Source: Myxococcales bacterium
GTDB lineage: Bacteria > Myxococcota_A > Polyangia > Polyangiales > Polyangiaceae
Length of the DNA: 41,688 nt
NCBI GenBank assembly: GCA_021847645.1
Contig: JAJZQG010000053.1
Coordinates: forward strand, 1 to 41,688
Reading direction: 5' to 3'
The notes under the pieces are model-generated. The model was not told the DNA's origin. It saw only the letters and a list, made by a program, of their open reading frames with translations, and searched no databases. Positions 1 through 8,089 of this stretch are shown one piece after another. Position numbers and translations under genes: made by a program. How positions within the stretch are numbered: the first letter of the stretch is position 1; every line of letters begins with the position of its first letter.

Positions 1-65
1 CTCCACGCTCCACGCTCCACGCTCCACGCTCCACCCCTCACCCGCACGCGCACGCGCACGCCCAC
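1..65. repeat. short GC-rich tandem repeats
   Basis: The first 34 bases are four and a half to five copies of the heptamer CTCCACG. After a short spacer come three to four copies of the hexamer GCACGC, near 43-61. The array begins at the window edge, so its full length is unknown. It lies just past the stop codon of the minus-strand four-helix-bundle gene and codes for nothing recognisable. Confidence 0.75.
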
Positions 66-80
66 GGCCTGTACGCGCGT

Positions 81-551
81 CTACCCGAGCCGCTCAATCA
101 ACCCCGTCAACATCGCCGACACGCGGCTCGCGAGGCACTTCAGTTGTTCGGCGTCGTGCCGTGGCCCGATATCCATGGCGAGCAGCAGATCCCCCGCGGC
201 AGCCACTTCCGCGCACTCGCCGCGGCTCTCCGCGAATCGCTGGCGCTTCGATGCTGCGCCCCGGCGGTTCGCTCCTTCCGCGAGCAACAGGACCGTGTTC
301 GACGCAGACCGCAGAAGGTGATCGGCGATGTTGCGATGACCGCGCGGGATCTGTGCCGCGATCTTGTTGGCAAGCGCGGCCAACTCGCAGGCGATGCGGT
401 AGGCGTCGAGCCTATCGTGGGGAAACGCGCCGGGTGCCCCGCCATCGGGGGCGTGCGCGTGCGGGTCAGAGGTCGGCCGTGGCGCGTGGGCGTGGGTGGT
501 GTCGTCGTGGCTGTCCTTGCGAATCACAGGCGCGTCGGCTGCGGGCTTCAT
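81..551 (-). CDS. four helix bundle protein (S23/IVS family)
   Basis: The 156-residue product has a Pro/His/Ala-rich N-terminal tail of about 45 residues. A helical domain follows with the pattern DAYRIACELAALANKIA, then IPRGHRNIADHLLRSASN, then LLLAEGANR and a final helix ending in IERLG. This matches the four-helix-bundle family first named for the 23S rRNA intervening-sequence protein and also seen as the accessory protein of diversity-generating retroelements. No reverse transcriptase or rRNA is visible here, so the role is unknown. I chose the ATG at 551 because everything upstream in frame overlaps the IS630 remnant and does not look coding. The His/Ala-rich tail is low complexity and may not be part of the fold. 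Confidence 0.7.
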   Translation of the reverse strand: MKPAADAPVIRKDSHDDTTHAHAPRPTSDPHAHAPDGGAPGAFPHDRLDAYRIACELAALANKIAAQIPRGHRNIADHLLRSASNTVLLLAEGANRRGAASKRQRFAESRGECAEVAAAGDLLLAMDIGPRHDAEQLKCLASRVSAMLTGLIERLG

Positions 552-652
552 ACCCGCCAGTCGGCCACTGCCAGGTCCATGTGGCGCGAATTCGACCTGT
601 CCCGAGCTCCGCGCCTGGACCGCGGTCCGTTTGGGCCGCTGTGTGTCGCGTC

Positions 653-1065
653 CTGGTTGGCCGACCAGGACTTGGGCCGGTACGACCAGCGGAACGGCTG
701 ACTGCTCTGGTTGTGCCAGATCATGTAGTCGTACATCTTCTTGATCAGCTCGTCGGCGCACGTGAACGAGCCCCGTCGCAGCACGCGCCGCTGGATGATC
801 CCGAACATGCACTTAACCTGGTTCACTGCGCGCGCCCTGTCGGGCGTGCTCGTGTTCCTCACTGTACTTGCGCTTGCAGGTCGGCGTCACGAAGGATCCG
901 TCGGACGCTCGACTCGCTCGAGTCCAAGTCTAAGCTCAATGACTCCAGGTGCGCGGTCAGTAGGCCGGCAGACCAATGCGTTACAGGCACGCCCACGTCG
1001 GGCGGATTCCGGCAAGCCTCGGCCACTGCCCTCGCGGCGTCCGCGGTCATCCGGGCTACCAGGGC
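653..1065 (-). pseudogene. IS630-type transposase remnant, internally deleted
   Basis: Two pieces of one transposase lie in different minus-strand frames. From 1065 to 859 the frame reads an N-terminal helix-turn-helix region (VTHWSAGLLTAHL, then SSVRRILRDADLQ) and stops at 859. From about 820 to 653 another frame reads the conserved C-terminal end (NQVKCMFGIIQRRVLRRGSF, then a WHNQSSQPFRWSYRPKSW block). The intervening part, which in IS630-family enzymes carries the first two catalytic acidic residues, is missing, and the join is frame-shifted. The element is therefore dead. It sits between the four-helix-bundle gene and the 3' end of rsmB. I did not find terminal inverted repeats. Confidence 0.75.
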
Positions 1066-1085
1066 CAAATTATCGGCGAAAGGAA

Positions 1086-2444
1086 CTAGGGCTCGACGCG
1101 GAAGCTCGCGACGAAGTAGCCGTCGGTCCCGTGCACGTGCGGCAGGAGGCGGAAGCTCGTAGCGTCGCCCGCCAGCGCCCGCGCCTCGGCCGATTCGAAG
1201 GGCGCGGGATGCAAAGCGGGAATCCGCGCGAGCACGCGCTCGACGACATTCTCGGCTTCCTCGCGCAACACGCTGCACACCGCATAGACGACATGTCCTC
1301 CCGGACGGCACCGTCCGGCGGCACGCGCCAGGATCGCGGCCTGCAACGCCTGCAGCTCCGGCACCGCGCGAGGCAGATTCTTGCGTAGGATTTCGGGTCT
1401 GCGACGCAGCGTGCCCGTGCCCGAACAGGGCGCGTCGACCAGCACGCGATCGTAGCCGTCGGGAACGTCGCCCGTGCCGATGCACCAATCGACCGGGAAG
1501 GTGGCGTGGACCGGAGCACCGAGCGCTGCGCAGGCTTGCTGCAGGATCTCGAGCTTGGACGGATGCAGGTCGGCCGCGTCCACCACGCCGCCGGGGCCCG
1601 CCAGCTCGCACAGCAGGGATGTCTTGTTGCCTCGTCCGGCGCACGCGTCGAGCACTCGTTCGCCGGGGCGCACGCCCAACGACAAGGCCAGCAGCTGGGA
1701 GCCTTCCTCTTGCTGGGTCCACACGCGCTCGCGGGCGCCGGGCAGCTCTTCGGGCCGGCCGGCGCTGCGCACGTTGATGCACAGGGGGCTGACCTTGCCC
1801 GGCCGCACCCACGCCTGCGGCATGCCGGACTGCAAGCGCTCGAGCCAGTCCTGCCGCTTCTGATCGGCGCGCAATCGCAGGCCCAGCGGAGGAGGCAGGG
1901 GGCCGGCAGCCAGCAGATCGAGCGCTCCGTCTCGCGACCCTACCACGGCCGCGACTCTCTCGATGAGCCACGGGTCGGCCGAGGCCCGCAGCGCCTCGGG
2001 CATGGTCGGGCGCCCCGACGACGCGACCTCCTCGGACAGGCGGCGCAGCACCGCATTGGCGAAGCTCGACAGCCGCGGCCCGCGCCGGCGCCGTATCGCC
2101 TCGACCGCCTCCGACACGGCTGCGAATGCCGGCACTCGATCCAGGAACAGTAGCTGGTAGGCACCAATCAACAAGTGCGCCCGGGTCTCGTCGTCGAGCT
2201 TGTCGAGCCCGCGCGGGGCATACTTGCCAAGCCGCTGACGCAAATATCCCTCGCAGCGCAGCACTCCGTACGCCAGCTCGGTGGCCAGGCCCCGATCCCG
2301 CGGATCGAGCTGCGCCGCGCGATCGAGCTCGGCATCGAGCGAGGCGGACGCGAATGCCTCGTCGCGTGCCACGCGCAGCAGCACCGACGCCGCGACCGAT
2401 CGCGCACCCTGGGGGGTCTGGCGAGTGGGCCGGTGCTGCGCCAT
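1086..2444 (-). CDS. rsmB: 16S rRNA (cytosine-C5)-methyltransferase, RsmB/Sun family
   Basis: The 452-residue product transfers a methyl group from SAM to C5 of a cytosine in 16S rRNA; position 967 is the usual RsmB target. An N-terminal NusB-like helical RNA-binding domain (about residues 10-150, with ELAYGVLRCEGYLRQRL and YQLLFLDRVPAFAAVSEAVE) is followed by a Rossmann methyltransferase domain. That domain has the SAM loop DACAGRGNKT, motif IV DAPCSGTG with Cys340, and motif VI VCSVLREE with Cys390, the expected nucleophile. The start ATG at 2444 shares one base with the rseP stop (TGATG), so the two are probably co-transcribed and translationally coupled. The length is close to E. coli RsmB (about 430). 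Confidence 0.92.
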   Translation of the reverse strand: MAQHRPTRQTPQGARSVAASVLLRVARDEAFASASLDAELDRAAQLDPRDRGLATELAYGVLRCEGYLRQRLGKYAPRGLDKLDDETRAHLLIGAYQLLFLDRVPAFAAVSEAVEAIRRRRGPRLSSFANAVLRRLSEEVASSGRPTMPEALRASADPWLIERVAAVVGSRDGALDLLAAGPLPPPLGLRLRADQKRQDWLERLQSGMPQAWVRPGKVSPLCINVRSAGRPEELPGARERVWTQQEEGSQLLALSLGVRPGERVLDACAGRGNKTSLLCELAGPGGVVDAADLHPSKLEILQQACAALGAPVHATFPVDWCIGTGDVPDGYDRVLVDAPCSGTGTLRRRPEILRKNLPRAVPELQALQAAILARAAGRCRPGGHVVYAVCSVLREEAENVVERVLARIPALHPAPFESAEARALAGDATSFRLLPHVHGTDGYFVASFRVEP

Positions 2445-4111
2445 CAGTGCAGATCCTTGACTTGTGCCAGAATCACGTCCCACCGACGTTCGACGTCGTT
2501 CTTGAAGGCGATGCCCATCAAGGCGAAAAGCAGCGTGAGGCCGATGATGCTGGCGACCTCGCGCACGCGGAGCGGCAGGGGACGACGGATGACGGCCTCG
2601 ACGCCGAAGAACAGCAGGTGGCCGCCGTCGAGCACGGGAATGGGCAGCAGGTTGATGAGCCCGAGGTTGACGCTGACCAGGGCCATGACCCACAGGAAGT
2701 AGCCGGCACCCTTGGCGCCCTCCTGGCCCGCGAGGTCGTAGATGGACAGCGGGCCGCTGATGGACGACATGCTCAGGCGGCCCTCGATGAGGCGCACGAT
2801 GCCCACCACGGTGAAGCGCATCACGTCGCGCGTCTCCTCGACCGCGTGAAGCATCGCCCAACGAAACGGTGCGGGGTTGTCGACCATGGGCTCCAGCGCA
2901 AACGGCTGCCAGTTGCTCGTGCGCATCGTGTATCGGGTCTCCCGTGCGCCGAACTCGTCGATGCGATCCTCGCGCCTCAGTCGGATGATGCCGCTGATCT
3001 TCCGCCCGTCCCGAAGCCAGATCAGCTCGTGCGGGGCGTCGGGGTTCTGGGCGAGCCGCTCGCGCAGGCTGTACCAGGTCGCCACCGGTTGCCCGTCGAC
3101 CTCGATGACCTTGTCACCGGGGCGCATGTTCGCCTTGTCTTCCGCGGAGCCCTCGGGCACCACCGCGGCGTACAGGTCCGAGCTCTCCATGCCGGTTCGT
3201 GCCAGCAGATCGCCGGGATCCACGGTCGGGGTGAGCGCCGCGACGCCGGCTTCGTAGACGGCAATGTCGGCCAGGCCGCCCAGCGCTCCCTGGATCGGCT
3301 TGGGCCGCAGGTACGTGACCGGAACGGTCTCGCCGCGATTGGCGTCGAACGCGCGCTCGAGCTCGACGAACTTCTTGATGGGCTGCGAGCCCACCTGGAC
3401 GATGAGGTCGAAGGTCCTGAGGCCGGCGCGATAGGCCGGGGAGGACACGTCCGCGATCCCGATGGCGCTCGCGGGCGACGCGGGCAGCACCCACACGCGG
3501 CCGACCACCTCCTTGATGTCCAGCGCCTTTCGCTCTTCGTAGGGCTCGGGCGTGATGGCCACCGTCACGTAGCCCAGATCCCGGAACACCCGCAGATGAA
3601 GCTCCTTGCCCGGGCTGGCCCGCACGATCCGCGAGAACTCGTCGTACGTGCTGATGGGATCGCCGTCGATGGACATGATGCGGTCGCCGGGCAGCAGCCG
3701 TCCCTCGGCGGGATGGCCGGGCAGGACGATGCCCACGGTGGGGGGCAGGAACGTGCGGTCGCCCAGGAACGCCACGAAGTACAGCAGCACCGGGAACAGC
3801 AGGTTCATGGCCGGCCCGGCGGTGACGATCAGGATGCGCTTCCAGACGCTTTGCGCCTCGAAGGTGCGCTTGGCGTCCTCGGGAAGAACGGTCTCGTCCT
3901 TGCGTCCCTCGAGCATCTTGACGAAGCCGCCCAAGGGCAGAATTCCGACGCAGTACTCGGTTTCCTTGCCGTGGATGCGCAGGATCTTGGGGCCGAATCC
4001 GAGCGAGAAGGTCAGGACCTTGACCCCGAAGAGCTTGGCGACGACGAAGTGCCCCACCTCATGGACGAAGATGAGCGAGCTGACCAGGATGATGAAGTAG
4101 ACGAGATCCAT
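2444..4111 (-). CDS. rseP: site-2 protease RseP with three PDZ-like domains
   Basis: This is an intramembrane zinc metalloprotease that cleaves membrane-bound regulators, classically the anti-sigma factor RseA after DegS. The 555-residue product begins with a transmembrane helix carrying HEVGH (His17, Glu18, His21). The second metal-ligand motif is in NLLPIPVLDGGH (Asp495), and helices lie near 95-115, 465-490 and 515-535. Between them are three PDZ-like modules, at about 125-190, 213-285 and 322-395, each with a recognisable carboxylate loop region and the third with a clear RPGDKVIEVDGQPV core. E. coli RseP has two PDZ domains in about 450 residues, so the extra module explains the length. 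I chose the ATG at 4111 because it puts the HExxH helix at the N-terminus. The upstream extension to 4219 is Arg/Pro-rich and unlikely to be translated. rsmB follows with a one-base overlap. Confidence 0.92.
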   Translation of the reverse strand: MDLVYFIILVSSLIFVHEVGHFVVAKLFGVKVLTFSLGFGPKILRIHGKETEYCVGILPLGGFVKMLEGRKDETVLPEDAKRTFEAQSVWKRILIVTAGPAMNLLFPVLLYFVAFLGDRTFLPPTVGIVLPGHPAEGRLLPGDRIMSIDGDPISTYDEFSRIVRASPGKELHLRVFRDLGYVTVAITPEPYEERKALDIKEVVGRVWVLPASPASAIGIADVSSPAYRAGLRTFDLIVQVGSQPIKKFVELERAFDANRGETVPVTYLRPKPIQGALGGLADIAVYEAGVAALTPTVDPGDLLARTGMESSDLYAAVVPEGSAEDKANMRPGDKVIEVDGQPVATWYSLRERLAQNPDAPHELIWLRDGRKISGIIRLRREDRIDEFGARETRYTMRTSNWQPFALEPMVDNPAPFRWAMLHAVEETRDVMRFTVVGIVRLIEGRLSMSSISGPLSIYDLAGQEGAKGAGYFLWVMALVSVNLGLINLLPIPVLDGGHLLFFGVEAVIRRPLPLRVREVASIIGLTLLFALMGIAFKNDVERRWDVILAQVKDLH

Positions 4112-4281
4112 GGGGGGCGGGAACCGCAGGGCTGTTCTACATCGGGAAGGGCGATCGCTCCAGGGCAGCGCGCCCGGAAAGCTCGGTCGGAGCGGCGGCA
4201 GCCTGCAACTGCGCGGCAACGAACGGGGATGGTGGGCGCGATGGTCGCGCGCTATGCACCCCGCAAGCGAAAGGACGACGC

Positions 4282-5139
4282 ATGATTCGGCTCGACTCGG
4301 TGGAAGGCAACACGCAGCGGTTGGACGGCGGAGCGATGTTCGGCAATTGTCCGAAGGCGGTATGGGCGAAGTGGGCGCCGCCCGACGAGCTGAACCGCAT
4401 CGAACTGGCCTGCCGCGGGCTCTTGGTGCGCGACGGGCGCCAGACGGTGCTGCTCGAGGCCGGAATCGGAGCGTTCTTCGAGCCCAAGCTGCGGGATCGA
4501 TACGGCGTCATGGAGTCCGAGCACGTGCTGCTGCGCTTCCTGGCCACTCTCGGCGTCGCGCCCGAGCAGGTCGATGTCGTGGTGCTGTCGCATCTGCACT
4601 TCGACCACGCGGGCGGCCTGCTCACCCCTTGGGCCCAAGGCGAGCGTCCGCGGCTCGCGTTTCCCCGCGCCCGCTTCGTGGTCGGGCGACGCGCCTGGCA
4701 GCGCGCCACGCACCCGCACTTTCGCGATCGTGCCTCGTTCGTGCCCGAGCTCAATGCGCTGCTCGAGCAAAGCGGCAGGCTCGAGCTCATCGACGAGCAT
4801 TCCGCGCCGTCGCTGTCGGGCGACTACTCGTTCAGCTTCTCGGACGGGCACACGCCCGGGCTCACGATGGCGCGAATCGTCACCGAGCGCGGACCGGTGA
4901 CGTTCGTGGGGGACCTGATGCCTGGCGTTCCCTGGGTGCACGTGCCGATCACGATGGGCTACGACCGCTATCCCGAGCTGCTCATCGAGGAGAAGCAGGC
5001 GCTGCTCGACAAGGTCATCGCCGATCAGGGCTGGGTGTACTTCACGCACGATCCGGCGACGGCGGCGTGCCGGATACGAAAGGACGCCAAGGGACGGTAC
5101 GAGGCGTACGACCGGCAACCCACGCTCGCCTGGGCGTAG
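4282..5139 (+). CDS. MBL-fold metallo-hydrolase
   Basis: The 285-residue protein has the metallo-beta-lactamase dinuclear-metal signature SHLHFDHAGG (His104, His106, Asp108, His109). Further likely ligands are in FSDGHTPG and FVGDLMPG, and a late histidine is in YFTHDPAT. It has no signal peptide, so it is probably cytoplasmic. The overall pattern, including the early GGAMFGNCPKAVW block, resembles the lactonase-like branch of the superfamily (quorum-quenching or AidC/YtnP-like), but the substrate cannot be read from sequence. It is divergent from rseP across about 170 bp, which should hold both promoters. The downstream neighbour is a YceI-like gene. Confidence 0.85.
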   Translation: MIRLDSVEGNTQRLDGGAMFGNCPKAVWAKWAPPDELNRIELACRGLLVRDGRQTVLLEAGIGAFFEPKLRDRYGVMESEHVLLRFLATLGVAPEQVDVVVLSHLHFDHAGGLLTPWAQGERPRLAFPRARFVVGRRAWQRATHPHFRDRASFVPELNALLEQSGRLELIDEHSAPSLSGDYSFSFSDGHTPGLTMARIVTERGPVTFVGDLMPGVPWVHVPITMGYDRYPELLIEEKQALLDKVIADQGWVYFTHDPATAACRIRKDAKGRYEAYDRQPTLAWA

Positions 5140-5242
5140 GCACAGTAGTTTGGCGGTCCCCGCGGGATCCTGCTCGCGCTGCGCACCGGCCGTCTCCTTC
5201 ACGACGCTTGGCGCTGAGCTCGGATCGCATTAGGGCCGAGCC

Positions 5243-5776
5243 ATGCCCAAGCTGGACGCTTCCGCCGCCCGATGCATCGTGCTCACCTACAAAGAGGGGC
5301 TGCTCTCCGCGGTCGCACATGACCTCAAGATCGAGGTCACCCGCTTCTCTCTCGACATCGACGACGCTCTGCGCAGCGTGGCGGCGACCTTCGAGGCGTC
5401 GTCCTTGCGCGTGCTGTGCGCCGTAAGGGACGGCATCGACGCGACGTCGGTGCTCAGCGACAAGGACAAGCGCGACATCGAAGGCAACATCGCCAAGGAC
5501 GTGCTCGATGCGCGCAAGCACCCGAACATCCGCTTCAACTCGATCCACGTGGACCGGGAGGGCGAGGGATTTCGCGTCAAGGGGCGGCTCGAGATCAAGG
5601 GCAAGAGCCGCGAGCTGTCGTGCCTGGTGCGTTCGATGGGACCGGATTGGGTGTGCGAGGTGACACTCCATCAGCCCGATTTCGGCATCAAACCCTTCAG
5701 CGCCATGCTCGGCGCGATGAAGATCAAGCCCGACGTCGACGTGCGGTTGTCGGTGTCCAAGAGCCGCGTGTCATAA
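5243..5776 (+). CDS. YceI-like lipid-binding family protein
   Basis: The 177-residue product has the YceI lipocalin-like layout. An N-terminal strand region contains LLSAVAHDLKIEVTRFSLDI. The central block has VLDARKHPNIRFNSIHV, and then come GRLEIKGKSRELSCLV and a terminal FGIKPFSAMLGAMKIKPDVDVRLSV. Family members form a beta-barrel that binds polyisoprenoid or amphiphilic lipids. Most are periplasmic, but this copy lacks a signal peptide, so it is either cytoplasmic or functionally diverged. It lies 103 bp after the MBL-fold gene in the same direction and may be co-transcribed. Confidence 0.8.
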   Translation: MPKLDASAARCIVLTYKEGLLSAVAHDLKIEVTRFSLDIDDALRSVAATFEASSLRVLCAVRDGIDATSVLSDKDKRDIEGNIAKDVLDARKHPNIRFNSIHVDREGEGFRVKGRLEIKGKSRELSCLVRSMGPDWVCEVTLHQPDFGIKPFSAMLGAMKIKPDVDVRLSVSKSRVS

Positions 5777-5914
5777 TCGGCAGTCCTCCTTGCGACGGCG
5801 GGCCAGCGCGGCACGTCCTCCGCAGGAATTCGCCGGGTGGCGCCGTCGACACGTCCGGGCCGCCGTGATACTTGAGTAGTCCATTCACGCCACCTACAGC
5901 CCGGGAGAGCGCTT

Positions 5915-7984
5915 ATGAAAAGCTTCAGCTCGTTGCTCATCGTGTGTGCGGTCGCCGGCGGGGCATTGGCTTCTTGCGGCGGCAGCAGCGGTTCGAATTT
6001 GACGCCTGGAGAAGGCCAGGGAGGCGCGGCGGGCACGGGTGGTTCGGGCGCCGCGGCCGGCTCTGCGGGCACCGGCACGGGTGGCGTCGCGTTCGACGCT
6101 TCGTTCCAGGACGTTGCGAATGCCGGTACGGGAGGCGGGGCCGGCACAGACGCCGGCCAGGGCGACGCCGCGCAGGCGTGCAGCTCCAACTCGAACTGCG
6201 CGGCAGACCCCACCAAGCCGATCTGCGACCCCGCGACCGGTGCGTGCGTCGAATGCACGCCCGCCAACGATGTCTGCGGTGTGGGCAAGTACTGTGACGG
6301 CGCGACCAACACATGCCTGACGGGCTGTGCGAACGACGCCGCCTGCGTGGCGGGCGGCGCGACCCTGCAGTGCGACCCCGCGACGCACCATTGCGTCGGT
6401 TGCCTCGCCGACGACCATTGTCCTGCGGGCTCTGTCTGCTCGTCGGGCGCCTGCGTCCCCGGGTGCACACCGCAACATGACTGCGCGAGCCCCGATACCT
6501 GCTGCGGATCGACGTGTGTGGACCTCGCGAGCGACCCCAACAACTGCGCGGCTTGCGGCACTGTCTGCCCCGGCGCGCCCAACGCCACGCCGGCCTGCGC
6601 CAACTCGGTCTGCGGCTTCACATGCGACGCCGGGTTCGCCGACTGCGACCTGGACCCCACCAACGGCTGCGAGAACGATGTCACGGCCAACGGGGTCTGT
6701 GTGTGCACGCCCGGCGCGACCCAGCCCTGCTACGACGGAGACCCCGGCACCGAGAACGTCGGTCCCTGCCACGGCGGCACGAGCACCTGCAATGCGCAGG
6801 GCACGGCATGGGGGGCCTGCGCCGGGGAAGTGGCTCCGATCGTGGAGATCTGCGCCAACGGCGTCGATGACGACTGCAACGGCGCGGTTGATGATGTGCC
6901 GGACATCGACGGCGACGGCTGGACGCGGTGCGACGGCGATTGCTGCGAGACGACGTTGTGCGCGAGCGATCCGAAGCTGGTGAACCCGGGCGCGATCGAA
7001 GTGGGTGGAGACGGTGTCGACAACGACTGCGACGGCACGATCGACAACGTGCTGCCGACCACCTGCAGCGCAGCGCAGAAGTTCGGGGCCGTGTCGGGCA
7101 ACGACGTGGCGAACGCGATGGACCTGTGCCAGTTCACCACGGCCAACGCGCCTCTGCCGCAGAAGAAGTGGGGCGTCATCGCCGCGACGCAGCTCTTGGC
7201 GGACGGCACGACGCCCAACGCCACGGCGCTGTCCGACCTGCAGAACAAGCAGACCGCGGTCACTACCGCGTTCGGCACGGGCGGCGTGGTGCCCAAGAAG
7301 AACGCCACCATGGCGATCATCTCGTCGGGCATGGCGCGCGACGCCAACGACCCGGGCTGGGTGGTTCCCATCCCCGGCGCCTCGTTGACCACCGCGATCA
7401 CGTTCCCAGGCGCGCCGCCCCTGTCCACGTACGTCAACGCGCATGGTGGCAACCTGCTGCCAGGCAGCTGCGCGGGCACCGCGTGCCCCGTGGGCACTGG
7501 CGCCAACGACTCGGTCAACATTCGGCTGCAGATTCGCGTGCCGACCAACGCCCTGGGCTTCTCGTACGACTTCCGTTTCTTCTCGGCCGAGTACCAGACG
7601 TATCAGTGCACCGCGTTCAATGACTACTTCCTGGCCATGCTGACCACCGGCGCGGCCGGCATCCCGGCGGACCACAACATCTCGTTCGATTCGCTGCACA
7701 ACGCCGTCTCGGTCAACAACGGGTTCTTCCAGGACTGCGGCGGCAACGGCAAGAACTGCGGCACCTGCCCGGGCGGCACCGGCGCACTCGCGGGCACCGG
7801 CTTCGATCAGGTCAGCGGCGGCTCCACCGAGTGGCTGACCACCGACGCGCCCGTGGTTCCCGGCGAGACCATGACCTTGGAGCTGGTGGTCTTCGACGTG
7901 TCGGACCACATCTATGACACGCTCGTTCTGCTCGACAACTTCCGCTGGAGCCTTGAGCCCGTCACCGTCGGTACGCACGAGTAG
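5915..7984 (+). CDS. Cys-rich lipoprotein with MopE-type motifs and choice-of-anchor-L-like domain
   Basis: The 689-residue product is predicted to be a surface lipoprotein. The signal peptide ends in LASCGG, giving a lipidated Cys near residue 20. A Gly/Ala/Thr-rich tether follows to about residue 85. Residues 85-270 hold many CxxxxxC segments typical of myxobacterial secreted Cys-rich proteins. Two MopE-type metal-binding motifs appear near residues 310-375 (NGVDDDCNGAVDD and DGVDNDCDGTIDN). The C-terminal third, starting near TTCSAAQKFG, has features of choice-of-anchor-L domains (AIISSGMARDANDPGW, FSYDFRFFSAEY, YDTLVLLDNFRW). The expected location is the outer membrane or surface, with a possible metal-binding or adhesive role. 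A GGGAGAG-like ribosome site precedes the ATG. The opposite strand is open over almost the whole length, but that is a GC-bias shadow. Confidence 0.85.
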   Translation: MKSFSSLLIVCAVAGGALASCGGSSGSNLTPGEGQGGAAGTGGSGAAAGSAGTGTGGVAFDASFQDVANAGTGGGAGTDAGQGDAAQACSSNSNCAADPTKPICDPATGACVECTPANDVCGVGKYCDGATNTCLTGCANDAACVAGGATLQCDPATHHCVGCLADDHCPAGSVCSSGACVPGCTPQHDCASPDTCCGSTCVDLASDPNNCAACGTVCPGAPNATPACANSVCGFTCDAGFADCDLDPTNGCENDVTANGVCVCTPGATQPCYDGDPGTENVGPCHGGTSTCNAQGTAWGACAGEVAPIVEICANGVDDDCNGAVDDVPDIDGDGWTRCDGDCCETTLCASDPKLVNPGAIEVGGDGVDNDCDGTIDNVLPTTCSAAQKFGAVSGNDVANAMDLCQFTTANAPLPQKKWGVIAATQLLADGTTPNATALSDLQNKQTAVTTAFGTGGVVPKKNATMAIISSGMARDANDPGWVVPIPGASLTTAITFPGAPPLSTYVNAHGGNLLPGSCAGTACPVGTGANDSVNIRLQIRVPTNALGFSYDFRFFSAEYQTYQCTAFNDYFLAMLTTGAAGIPADHNISFDSLHNAVSVNNGFFQDCGGNGKNCGTCPGGTGALAGTGFDQVSGGSTEWLTTDAPVVPGETMTLELVVFDVSDHIYDTLVLLDNFRWSLEPVTVGTHE

Positions 7985-8089
7985 CCCGCCGTCTCAGCAC
8001 GCCTTTCACCCATGCGCCGGCCGGTCGGGTCGGCGCGGCCGCCAGCCCGCTGCACCAGCGAGCCCCGCAACCTCGGTCGCGCGGACGGC

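Noticed and set aside
4112..4219. 36-residue N-terminal extension of RseP
   Set aside because: Arg/Pro-rich and would bury the first transmembrane helix; the ATG at 4111 fits the family.
2126..4285. 719-codon plus-strand open frame opposite rseP and rsmB
   Set aside because: His/Asp/Arg-rich shadow typical of high-GC genomes; the minus strand has clear protease and methyltransferase motifs.
5894..7978. 694-codon minus-strand open frame opposite the Cys-rich lipoprotein
   Set aside because: It is an Arg/Gly/Ala-rich shadow with no motifs; the plus strand has a signal peptide, lipobox and conserved domains.
8017..8041. GC-rich hairpin between the convergent lipoprotein and gpmI genes
   Set aside because: The stem is about six bp and no T run follows on either strand, so it is not a convincing terminator.
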